Assembly (NCBI GenBank): GCA_001824325.1
Contig: MHXC01000018.1
Span: forward strand, 3,475 to 12,564
Direction of reading: 5' to 3'
Length of the DNA: 9,090 bases
Source: Parcubacteria group bacterium RIFCSPHIGHO2_01_FULL_47_10b
GTDB taxonomy: Bacteria; Patescibacteriota; Minisyncoccia; 2-01-FULL-47-10
The notes beneath the pieces are model-generated. The model searched no databases. It was not told the origin of the DNA and was given only the letters and a program-made list of their open reading frames with translations. This document shows, piece after piece, positions 1 through 6,737 of the stretch. The position numbers were made by a program, and so were the translations under genes. The stretch's first letter is position 1. The number at the start of each line of letters is the position of its first letter.

Positions 1-282
1 TATGGGATCGCATGTATGCGTGGCCTATTCGACACTGACGGAAGTGTATTTACGCATTCATACAAAGTCAAAGGGAAGGTATATGCCTACAAAAAATGGT
101 CATACACCAGCGCTTCGCGACCACTATTAGAGTCCGCGCAAGAAATTCTCACTTCGTGCGGCATAAAAAGCCGCCTCACCAATGAAATTGCCCTTCGAAT
201 CGACGGGCGAGCCGATGTTGCCCGATATTTCAAAATTATTGGAACTAGCAACCAAAAACACTTGAAACGATACCGAAACTAA
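1..282 (+). CDS. LAGLIDADG-family homing endonuclease, C-terminal fragment (5' end outside window)
   Basis: The reading frame is open from base 1 to the TAA at 280-282, so this is the last 93 residues of a longer protein. The first in-frame ATG (16) lies inside a conserved motif and is not a credible start. The motif is RGLFDTDGSV (residues 7-16 of the visible part), which matches the second LAGLIDADG helix with its catalytic acidic residue. It is followed by a beta-strand-rich stretch and a basic end, IIGTSNQKHLKRYRN, of the IG(T/S)xNPKHLxR kind seen at the end of bacterial LAGLIDADG domains. Such proteins cut long DNA sites and usually sit inside introns or inteins, or stand free. The missing part would decide which applies. 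Only a tRNA-Ser gene lies directly downstream. The tRNA promoter overlaps this gene's 3' end. A WhiA-like or other LAGLIDADG-fold regulator is a less likely alternative. Confidence 0.72.
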   Translation, partial: YGIACMRGLFDTDGSVFTHSYKVKGKVYAYKKWSYTSASRPLLESAQEILTSCGIKSRLTNEIALRIDGRADVARYFKIIGTSNQKHLKRYRN

Positions 283-290
283 GTTACTAT
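262..290 (+). promoter_or_regulatory. Sigma70-type promoter for tRNA-Ser
   Basis: A -35 box TTGAAA (262-267) and a -10 box TACTAT (285-290) are separated by exactly 17 nt. Transcription would start near 297, about 12 nt before the mature tRNA-Ser 5' end at 309. The -35 box lies inside the last codons of the upstream endonuclease gene. The spacing and position support the call, but it is untested. Confidence 0.55.
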
Positions 291-308
291 CTACCTACCA
301 TCAGCATT

Positions 309-392
309 GGAGGAGTGTGGCGAATTGGTAAGCCAGCACTCTGCTAAGGTGCCGCCTGGAAAGGCTTGTGGGTTCGAGTCCCACCTCCTCCG
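309..392 (+). tRNA. tRNA-Ser (anticodon GCU)
   Basis: This is an 84-nt class II tRNA reading the AGC/AGU serine codons. The acceptor stem GGAGGAG (309-315) pairs perfectly with CTCCTCC (385-391), and the discriminator base is G392, as expected for serine. The D stem is TGG/CCA (318-320/333-335). The anticodon stem GCACT/GGTGC (336-340/348-352) closes the loop CTGCTAA, with anticodon GCT at 343-345. A long variable arm (353-367) contains the stem GCC/GGC. The T stem GTGGG/CCCAC (368-372/380-384) is perfect, with loop TTCGAGT. The next bases are CCC, so the 3' CCA is not encoded and must be added by the CCA-adding enzyme. No terminator is visible before the next gene, so read-through into the transporter gene 48 nt downstream is possible. 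Confidence 0.95.
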
Positions 393-439
393 CCCGAAAA
401 CTTTGTCCCAGCGTGTAATTTTGTGTCCCCGCCCATATT

Positions 440-1336
440 ATGACTTGGATTCTCTTATCCCTTGTTGCGCCGCTTTTCTGGGCTGGGTCAACGTTTGTCG
501 ACAAATATTTACTTAGCAAACACACAAAGGGAATTTATGATTTTTTGTTTTTCTCAACCCTTACCAATTGGGTTTTTACTCTTGGACTCATTTTGTTTTT
601 TGGCCTCCCAAGGCTCAATACATATTCACTCATACCCCTTGCCACCGGCATAGTCCTCCTATACTCATACGGTTTTTATGGTAAGGCGCTTGAAAAAGAG
701 GAAGCGTCGTCCCTCGTCGTTTTGTTCAAGTTAATACCTGTTATTTCCTTGTTGCTCGGTTTTTTGTTTTTAGGTCAGACATTATCATTTAGAGAACTTA
801 TTGGATTTATTGTGGTATTGCTCGGAACCATCGCTATCTCATTCGAACGAGTTGATAAGCACCTGGTGCCTCTAAAAGGGCTCGGTCTGATCCTTGTTTC
901 TATTATCATCTGGGCAATGCTTTTCGTTCTTATGGATTTCGGCCTTTCGAAAATGCCTTATTGGGATTTTTTTACCATACACATTTTCGGCGGTGCAATT
1001 GCAGGTCCGCTTCTGATGATAGTCCCAGATATTCGAAAGCAAATTATAACTGGTTTTCGCTATTCTTCTCGCCGAAAATTTGGATTCTTCTTTATGAACG
1101 ATCTCTTGGGTTTTATGGGCGAAATGACTGCAACAAAGGCCCTTGCGCTTGGCCCATCGGTCGCATTGGTGACTGTGCTTATTCAAATCCAGTCCTTCTA
1201 CGCCATCATAATTGGTGCCATTCTCACGCTTCTCGTGCCTTCAATAATCAAAGAAAATATTTCGTGGCAAGCGCTAACAAAAAAACTGATCGGCGCTGCA
1301 ATAATGTTTGGTGGAATATATTTGATGCTCTTGTAA
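440..1336 (+). CDS. EamA/DMT-superfamily multi-helix transporter
   Basis: This 298-residue, strongly hydrophobic protein has about ten predicted membrane helices, roughly at residues 3-22, 34-55, 62-80, 90-112, 117-134, 146-166, 174-196, a less clear one near 216-232, 236-266 and 281-298. That is the usual two-times-five layout and length of the drug/metabolite transporter superfamily. The end of the first half reads like an EamA repeat: ALEKEEASSLVVLFKLIPVI, then FLFLGQTLSFRELIGF, then a closing helix. The second half repeats the plan (ATKALALGPSVALVTVLIQI onward). These proteins export or import small metabolites across the inner membrane, and the substrate cannot be predicted here. The usual acidic residue of the L-G-E motif is Gln113. 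The start is the ATG at 440; no Shine-Dalgarno sequence is visible. The gene stands between tRNA-Ser and valS and looks T-rich compared with valS. Confidence 0.8.
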   Translation: MTWILLSLVAPLFWAGSTFVDKYLLSKHTKGIYDFLFFSTLTNWVFTLGLILFFGLPRLNTYSLIPLATGIVLLYSYGFYGKALEKEEASSLVVLFKLIPVISLLLGFLFLGQTLSFRELIGFIVVLLGTIAISFERVDKHLVPLKGLGLILVSIIIWAMLFVLMDFGLSKMPYWDFFTIHIFGGAIAGPLLMIVPDIRKQIITGFRYSSRRKFGFFFMNDLLGFMGEMTATKALALGPSVALVTVLIQIQSFYAIIIGAILTLLVPSIIKENISWQALTKKLIGAAIMFGGIYLMLL

Positions 1337-1355
1337 AAATAGCTAGTGCAAAAAC

Positions 1356-1385
1356 TTGAAAAAAGCACTGGAGATGGAATAATAC
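1356..1385 (+). promoter_or_regulatory. Possible promoter for valS, close to the start codon
   Basis: TTGAAA (1356-1361) is followed by AATAAT (1378-1383, 16-nt spacer) or TAATAC (1380-1385, 18-nt spacer). Either choice puts the transcription start within a few bases of the valS ATG at 1390, which would mean a leaderless or nearly leaderless mRNA. The -35 box lies in the A-rich loop of a 7-bp inverted repeat, with arms at 1343-1349 and 1365-1371. AT-rich sequence makes chance matches likely. Confidence 0.3.
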
Positions 1386-1389
1386 AGGT

Positions 1390-3546
1390 ATGGAAAAGGT
1401 CTATAACCACAAACTATACGAATCAAAATTGTACGCGCAATGGGAACAGTCGGGCTTTTTTAATCCTGATACGGCAATAAAGGATGCTACCCCCTTCTCC
1501 ATCATGATGCCCCCTCCCAATGTGACGGGAGTATTGCATCTTGGGCATGCATTCGAGAATTCTCTGATGGATGCGGAGGCGCGATACCAACGCATGCGCG
1601 GTAAAAAAGTATTATTTCTACCCGGAACTGATCACGCAGCAGTAGCTACCCAAGCACGCGTTGAGAACGAGCTCATCAAATCAAAAAAATATAAGCATCC
1701 GCGGAAGGAACTCGGGCGCGAAGGGTTGCTCAATGAAATTCGCGCGTACGCTGAAAAGTCCAAGTCCACAATACTCGCACAACTGCGAACACTCGGCATA
1801 AGTTGCGATTGGTCTCGGCTCGCGTACACGTTCGACGAGCAACGAAGTACCGCAGTAAACGCAATGTTTAAGCGCATGTACGACGACGGCCTCATTTACC
1901 GCGGCTACCGCGTCGTGAACTGGTCAGTGAAAGGTCAATCAACGTGCAGTGACGACGAGATTGTCCACCAAGAGCGCGAGGCAATACTCTACACGTTCTC
2001 CTACTCTAAAGACTTCCCTATCCCCATTGCCTCGTCCCGACCAGAAACAAAGCTCGGCGATACCGCAGTCGCGATACACCCAGACGATAAACGCTACAAA
2101 AAATTCATCGGCAAAACATTTATAGTTAACTTCGTCGGTCAACCGCTCAAGATAAAAATAATCGCAGACGCGTCAGTCGATCCGAAATTTGGTACTGGTG
2201 CGCTTGGCGTCACTCCAGCCCATAGCCAGATCGACTATGAGATGTACGAAAAAAATCCGGAGATCGGAATTATACCAGTCATTGACCAGTTTGGACGAAT
2301 GACTGCGAACGCAGGCAAAACATCCGAGGGCCTGAAAGCCACTGATATACGAACCAAAATCGTCGAGCAACTCAAAGCCGACGGACTCCTAGTCAAAGAA
2401 GAAAAAATACAGCAATCAGCCGGTACCTCAGACCGGTTCGGCGACGTCGTTGAAGTCATCCCTATGGAGCAATGGTTTGTGGCGGTAAATAAAGAAATCC
2501 CGAGTAGCCTAGGTTCCCAACGCCCCGGCAAGACACTCAAAGACCTTATGCGCGAAGCTGTGACCATAGGCCACAACGGCGACAAAACTCAAAAAATACA
2601 AATCGTGCCAAAACGCTTCGAGAAAAACTACCTCAACTGGATCGATCACTTGCGTGATTGGTGTATTAGCCGTCAAATTTGGTGGGGTCATCGGATTCCC
2701 GTGTGGTATCGTACGAACAAAGATAGTCTCGTTACCGAGCGAATTATGAGCATCGAACAGCCCCGCGGCGACGGCTGGACACAAGACCCTGACACCCTCG
2801 ACACCTGGTTCTCGTCAGGCATGTGGACATTCAGTACGCTTGGCTGGCCACAGCAAACCGCTGACCTTGCCACATTCCACCCCACGTCATGGATGACCAT
2901 GGGGTATGAAATTCTATTTTTCTGGATGGCGCGCATGATTCTTATGTCTACCTATGCGCTGGATCAAATCCCGTTCCGCGTGGCATATATTCATGGTATG
3001 TTAAGGGACGAGCAAGGCCGTAAGTTTTCAAAGTCCCTAGGCAACGGCATTGATCCTGTGGAGATTATTGAGCAGTACGGCGCTGATGCATTGCGGTTTG
3101 CGCTGGTATACGGGGCAGCGCCCGGCACTGACCAAGCGTGGACACTGGCACACTTGAAAGGCGGACGCAATTTCGCGAATAAGCTCTGGAATATGGCGCG
3201 GTTTTTGCAAATGAACGGGGCAAAATTCGACGCTGCCGCAACTACCGACACCGCCCTCGCCACTGTCATCGACGAAACAACTGCCAACTTTGAGAAGCAT
3301 CATTTTGCCGAAGCGCTCCGCACCCTCCACAACTACACCTGGCACGAGCTGGCAGATAAAGAGTTCGAAGCTGCAAAAACTGATTGGAACGACGAGACGG
3401 CCGCGCGCCTAGCGCAAAAATTCACAACGCTGCTCATAATGATCCACCCATTCATGCCCTTTGTCACTGAAGCAATCTGGCAGGAGCTCGGTCTTAAGCA
3501 ACACGACACCGACTTTCTCATGATACAACAATGGCCGAAACGCTAG
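1390..3546 (+). CDS. valS: Valine--tRNA ligase (short form)
   Basis: This class I aminoacyl-tRNA synthetase charges tRNA-Val with valine in the cytoplasm. The signature HLGH lies at residues 50-53 after PPPNVTGV, and the second catalytic motif is KFSKS (545-549, for KMSKS). The order is: N-terminal helix with YESKLYAQWE, Rossmann catalytic domain, inserted CP1 editing domain (about 190-340, ending in VTPAHSQIDYEM), the rest of the catalytic domain with WCISRQIWWGHRIPVWY and DTLDTWFSSGMW, then the helical anticodon-binding domain. The protein has 718 residues against about 860-950 in well-studied bacteria. It stops at the WP mark (MIQQWPKR), so the C-terminal coiled-coil tRNA-binding arm is missing. 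Ser279 replaces the common Asp of the editing motif HDPxDYE, while Asp282 is kept. The ATG at 1390 is the only in-frame start after the TGA at 1357-1359. A GGAG at 1370-1373 is rather far from it. The 3' end overlaps the next gene. Confidence 0.96.
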   Translation: MEKVYNHKLYESKLYAQWEQSGFFNPDTAIKDATPFSIMMPPPNVTGVLHLGHAFENSLMDAEARYQRMRGKKVLFLPGTDHAAVATQARVENELIKSKKYKHPRKELGREGLLNEIRAYAEKSKSTILAQLRTLGISCDWSRLAYTFDEQRSTAVNAMFKRMYDDGLIYRGYRVVNWSVKGQSTCSDDEIVHQEREAILYTFSYSKDFPIPIASSRPETKLGDTAVAIHPDDKRYKKFIGKTFIVNFVGQPLKIKIIADASVDPKFGTGALGVTPAHSQIDYEMYEKNPEIGIIPVIDQFGRMTANAGKTSEGLKATDIRTKIVEQLKADGLLVKEEKIQQSAGTSDRFGDVVEVIPMEQWFVAVNKEIPSSLGSQRPGKTLKDLMREAVTIGHNGDKTQKIQIVPKRFEKNYLNWIDHLRDWCISRQIWWGHRIPVWYRTNKDSLVTERIMSIEQPRGDGWTQDPDTLDTWFSSGMWTFSTLGWPQQTADLATFHPTSWMTMGYEILFFWMARMILMSTYALDQIPFRVAYIHGMLRDEQGRKFSKSLGNGIDPVEIIEQYGADALRFALVYGAAPGTDQAWTLAHLKGGRNFANKLWNMARFLQMNGAKFDAAATTDTALATVIDETTANFEKHHFAEALRTLHNYTWHELADKEFEAAKTDWNDETAARLAQKFTTLLIMIHPFMPFVTEAIWQELGLKQHDTDFLMIQQWPKR

Positions 3547-4325
3547 GTCCGACGATTATTCTTACGCTTCTTGGGCTTGTGCCGAGCACCATTTGGCTCC
3601 TCTTTTACTTGAGCCGCGACAAACATCCCGAGCCGCGCCGACTTATATTACTCGTTTTTGTACTGGGCTTTATGACGGTGCCGATCGCCGGCCTCTTGGA
3701 AGTACAAATGAATTGTTGGCTTGGTTTTGACCAGCACCTGTTGTGTTTTCTCGGTAGCGCAACGACTCCATTAGTTGGCGGGCTTGCATCGCTCCTCGCA
3801 GTTTTCGGCTTTGGTGCGCTTGTCGAGGAAGGGCTTAAATTTCTTGCGGTACGTCTCTCAATCTGGGAGCATCCTGCGCTTGATGAGCCCATAGACGCCA
3901 TGATGTATATGGTGGTTGCGGCGCTCGGATTCGCCGCTGCGGAAAATATGGGGAATGTATGGGGTCTTGCGCAAGCATCGCTCTCCTCGCTCTCGCTTGC
4001 GACCATTGCCAATGGCACTCATCCTGCGTTTCAACTGATGACGCTGCGCTTCTTCGGCGCTACTCTACTCCATACACTTACCTCGGGTATCGTGGGGTAC
4101 TTTATCGCGATTAAGCGTTTCAAGCTTGTACGATTCGGTATGCGCGGTCTCATCGGTCGCGGATTGACCTATGCAGTGCTCATTCATGCGCTGTTTAATA
4201 TACTCATTCGAAAGTGGCAGGTTCTACAAAACCCTGTCTTCGGGTTTGCGGTCTTGGCACTTTTGCTCGGCGCGTTTATAATACTTATGAGAGACCTCCA
4301 CGCGCTTTCGAAACGATCTCGCTAA
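3531..4325 (+). CDS. PrsW-family intramembrane metalloprotease
   Basis: This 264-residue polytopic membrane protein carries the PrsW hallmarks in order. An N-terminal helix is followed by SRDKHPEP (28-35, the family's D-x-x-x-P-E-P pattern), the glutamate pair with VEEGLKF (98-104), DAMMYMVVAALGFAAAEN (122-139), a histidine in LLHTLTSGIVGYF (179-191) and a final HALFN (219-223). The Glu-Glu, Asn and two His positions are those thought to bind the catalytic metal in this family. PrsW in Bacillus subtilis performs the first cut of the anti-sigma factor RsiW; the substrate here is unknown and no sigma/anti-sigma pair is visible. The ATG lies inside the last codons of valS (16-nt overlap, different frame), so translation is probably coupled and both genes lie on one mRNA. 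No separate ribosome binding site is seen. Confidence 0.85.
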   Translation: MAETLGPTIILTLLGLVPSTIWLLFYLSRDKHPEPRRLILLVFVLGFMTVPIAGLLEVQMNCWLGFDQHLLCFLGSATTPLVGGLASLLAVFGFGALVEEGLKFLAVRLSIWEHPALDEPIDAMMYMVVAALGFAAAENMGNVWGLAQASLSSLSLATIANGTHPAFQLMTLRFFGATLLHTLTSGIVGYFIAIKRFKLVRFGMRGLIGRGLTYAVLIHALFNILIRKWQVLQNPVFGFAVLALLLGAFIILMRDLHALSKRSR

Positions 4326-4374
4326 TACAACTCTATATCACCTACCCACTTCATAATTCGCTATTGACACTATC

Positions 4375-4923
4375 ATGAAAAAGAAAAGCTTCTTCGAACT
4401 ACTCACCGGTGTTGACGACGAACAACCGGTAACAACGCGCGACGATAGCGTGGCAGATGAGGTTGCTGAAGAGGAACTAGAGGAATCCTTACAAGAAACA
4501 ACAGCAACAAGTAAGGCATCTACGTCGCATAATGGTCAACCAGTAGCTGTTGATGCAGATCGCGGCATCCAGCCACTGGGCGATGAGCATGAAGAGGGTC
4601 AATTGACCATTGACGTATACCAAAATCCACGCGAAATCGTCATCCAGTCCCCTGTCGCAGGCGTATTCTCAAAAGACCTTGATGTCAGTATCACCAACGA
4701 CATGGTTACCATTAAAGGCAAGCGGACACGCGAGGAGGAAGTAACCGAGGGCGACTATTATTTCCAAGAACTGTACTGGGGTTCATTTTCCCGATCAGTT
4801 ATTTTGCCCGCTGAAGTAGAAGCAAATAAAGCAAGGGCGTCGCTCAAGAACGGCATCCTCACGGTGCGCTTACCAAAGGTGAAAAAGGAGGCTGCTCGTA
4901 AAATTCAGATTGAAGAGCTGTAA
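4375..4923 (+). CDS. Small heat shock protein (Hsp20/alpha-crystallin family)
   Basis: This 182-residue protein is a predicted ATP-independent holdase that binds unfolding proteins in the cytoplasm. Residues about 76-170 form the alpha-crystallin domain: the first strands (LTIDVYQNPREIVIQ), then DLDVSITNDMVTIKGKR (101-117), GDYYFQELYWGSFSRSVILP (126-145) and the diagnostic LKNGILTVRLPK (157-168). The C-terminal tail contains an I-x-I motif (IQI, 177-179), which in this family docks into neighbouring subunits during oligomer assembly. The N-terminal about 75 residues are unusual: a short hydrophobic/basic start (KKKSFFELLTG), then a long Glu/Asp-rich and Thr/Ser-rich stretch of low complexity. 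The ATG at 4375 gives the full domain; no Shine-Dalgarno sequence is visible. No CIRCE (HrcA) operator is seen upstream. The only promoter-like element is a CATAAT at 4352-4357 without a good -35 box. Confidence 0.92.
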   Translation: MKKKSFFELLTGVDDEQPVTTRDDSVADEVAEEELEESLQETTATSKASTSHNGQPVAVDADRGIQPLGDEHEEGQLTIDVYQNPREIVIQSPVAGVFSKDLDVSITNDMVTIKGKRTREEEVTEGDYYFQELYWGSFSRSVILPAEVEANKARASLKNGILTVRLPKVKKEAARKIQIEEL

Positions 4924-4945
4924 TTGTTTCTGATTCGTTGATTTC

Positions 4946-6703
4946 GTGTCTCGTTCCCAATTATTACAAACGCTTCGTAAGCTCAAGTTACCGAAAGACC
5001 CCGTGACGCTGATCGCGGGCGTTTTTCTCATTGCATTTTTCTCTGTCTTCGGAGCGAGCATCCCTTCTAATCGCGTGCCGTTATTAACGAATGTTGCCAG
5101 TATTCCCCTCGGTTGGATGACCTATGAGCAGGCAACACGGGTATTGCAAGCTGAGATAGATCGCTTTGTCGAGAGTGTGACAATATATCAATTCGAGGAT
5201 CATCGCTGGGAACTCAACAATACAGAGCTGAACCTTTCGTTGGATGCGGGTGCTATTCTCGATTCGTTACTTCCCCGAACGCACGCGACTATTATCGACC
5301 GATTTTTTGTTACAACGCGAAATCTTGTGGGTTCGCACAACTACCAGATCCCAGCAGAGATAATGGGACTTGCGGATACCGAAGTGAATTCGTTCATTCA
5401 ACGAAACTTTGCGGTCATTGAAGAAAAACCACTCAACGCGAGCGTTGAGAAAAATTACTTACTGCAGCGCCTAGACCTCATAGAAGCAAAAAATGGCATT
5501 GTTGTCGATCGAAAACAACTATTAACAGACATCCGGGCAAACGTCGCTGATCTTGTGAATCACCCTATTTCCTTGGCACGCGTTCAAGTAGTACCCCTAA
5601 CCTCAACGACTCAGGCGCAAAGAGCCCATCAGATGGGTCAAGCCATGTTGGATAATACGCCGTACGAACTTATCGACCCAGAGACATTTTCTGAAACGGG
5701 CGAGACAGCAAATAAGCAGACACAGAAAAAAATGCAAATTTCTGAAAAAAATGTTTTTGATTGGCTTGTTTTCTTTGAAAACAAGGGAGGAATTGCATCT
5801 CGTCCTATCGCTTTCGACTCAAAAAAAGTGGCTGATTTCTTAAAAGAAACAGCCGGCTCGCTTGAGCGAAAACCCGTAAACGCTCGGCTCTCGGGCAATC
5901 CTGGTGAGACTGTCACCATCGCCGAACAGGCAAAAAACGGTCGCGCACTGGACGTACCAGCTACAGAGGATGCACTATGGGATGAACTCATACACGGTTC
6001 CCAGAAAATTGATCTCGTTTTTTCGGACATTCCAGCCACAATTACTGAACATACCATCGCAGACCTTGGAATTCAAATTTTGCTTGGGGAGGGAACGACT
6101 GACTTCGCTGGATCGCCTGCAAGTCGTATCCACAATATCACCGTCGCCGATGCGAAATATGACGGCATCCTAGTGGCTCCCGGCGCGCAATTTTCTTTCG
6201 GACAACACCTGGGCGAGGTGAATGCAGAAACTGGATATAAACCGGAGCTCGTTATTAAAGAAGGAAAAACTGTTCCCGAATACGGAGGAGGCATCTGCCA
6301 AGTATCAACAACGTTATTTCGCTCCGCAGTATATGCCGGACTGGACATCAACCAGCGCTCCCCACACTCCTATGTAGTGCGCTATTATGGCGATCCGGGA
6401 TTCGACGCAACTGTATATCCTCCCAACCCCGATCTTGTGTTCACCAACGTAACCAACGGACATATATATATCCAAACAGCAATAGATAAAACAAAATTAA
6501 CGTTCTCGATATTCGGCCCGGACGAAAAACTCGAAACGAAAATTATTGGCCCAGTTGTGTATGAGCGGGGCGAAGACGGCGAGATGAAAACATATCTGAA
6601 ACAACAGGTATATAAAGACGGGGAAATAGTACGCGAAAAAACATTTTGGTCGCACTATCAATCACCCAAACTCTATCCAGTAATACGCAACCCGCTTGAA
6701 TAA
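4946..6703 (+). CDS. Membrane-anchored VanW-family protein with PG-binding_4 domains
   Basis: This is a 585-residue protein. After a short basic N-terminus, residues about 19-38 form one membrane helix, and the rest is probably outside the membrane. Two regions look like the PG_binding_4 domains that accompany VanW: about 60-220 (with NGIVVDRKQLLTDIRANV) and about 275-375 (with NGRALDVPATEDALWDELI). The VanW domain follows (about 375-505): GAQFSFGQHLG, then EYGGGICQVSTTLFRSAVYA (445-464) containing the near-invariant GGGICQ, then RSPHSYVVRYYGDPGFDATV. A C-terminal beta-rich tail closes the protein. VanW was named from a vancomycin-resistance cluster, but its biochemical role is unknown and this is no evidence of resistance. 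A cell-wall role is inferred. The start is GTG at 4946; it is the only in-frame start after the TGA at 4931-4933. The gap to hsp20 is 22 nt, so co-transcription is likely. The stop codon region overlaps the tRNA-Leu promoter. Confidence 0.88.
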   Translation: MSRSQLLQTLRKLKLPKDPVTLIAGVFLIAFFSVFGASIPSNRVPLLTNVASIPLGWMTYEQATRVLQAEIDRFVESVTIYQFEDHRWELNNTELNLSLDAGAILDSLLPRTHATIIDRFFVTTRNLVGSHNYQIPAEIMGLADTEVNSFIQRNFAVIEEKPLNASVEKNYLLQRLDLIEAKNGIVVDRKQLLTDIRANVADLVNHPISLARVQVVPLTSTTQAQRAHQMGQAMLDNTPYELIDPETFSETGETANKQTQKKMQISEKNVFDWLVFFENKGGIASRPIAFDSKKVADFLKETAGSLERKPVNARLSGNPGETVTIAEQAKNGRALDVPATEDALWDELIHGSQKIDLVFSDIPATITEHTIADLGIQILLGEGTTDFAGSPASRIHNITVADAKYDGILVAPGAQFSFGQHLGEVNAETGYKPELVIKEGKTVPEYGGGICQVSTTLFRSAVYAGLDINQRSPHSYVVRYYGDPGFDATVYPPNPDLVFTNVTNGHIYIQTAIDKTKLTFSIFGPDEKLETKIIGPVVYERGEDGEMKTYLKQQVYKDGEIVREKTFWSHYQSPKLYPVIRNPLE

Positions 6704-6724
6704 ACTCGATGCGTAGCGTATACT
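6696..6724 (+). promoter_or_regulatory. Sigma70-type promoter for tRNA-Leu
   Basis: A -35 box TTGAAT (6696-6701) and a -10 box TATACT (6719-6724) are separated by exactly 17 nt. Transcription would start near 6731, about 7 nt before the mature tRNA at 6738. The -35 box is formed by the last codons and stop codon of the VanW-family gene. It is a near-consensus match in the right place, but untested. Confidence 0.6.
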
Positions 6725-6737
6725 TATAAAACATTCC

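Noticed and set aside
361..375. tRNA-Ser 3' segment repeated at 6788-6802 as an attachment-site duplication
   Set aside because: The second copy is the homologous part of tRNA-Leu, not a free tRNA fragment, and no integrase gene is visible, so it is not evidence of an integrated element.
872..1186. Minus-strand ORF of 104 aa inside the transporter gene
   Set aside because: It is the antisense shadow of a well-supported EamA/DMT gene, with no recognisable motif and no ribosome binding site.
1343..1371. Inverted repeat after the transporter gene as a terminator
   Set aside because: The stem is short, the loop is 15 nt of mainly A, and no T run follows on the plus strand. It is kept only as a possible operator or RNA hairpin.
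3605..4018. Minus-strand ORF of 137 aa inside the PrsW-like gene
   Set aside because: It is an antisense shadow covering conserved PrsW motifs, and its own sequence shows no domain.
4364..4369. Perfect TTGACA box just before hsp20
   Set aside because: A -10 box at normal spacing would fall inside the coding sequence around 4387-4392 (AGCTTC), which does not match. It cannot drive hsp20 from its own ATG.
5638..6057. Minus-strand ORF of 139 aa inside the VanW-family gene
   Set aside because: It has Ser/Phe/Pro-rich antisense composition and no family resemblance, and it overlaps conserved coding sequence in the opposite strand.
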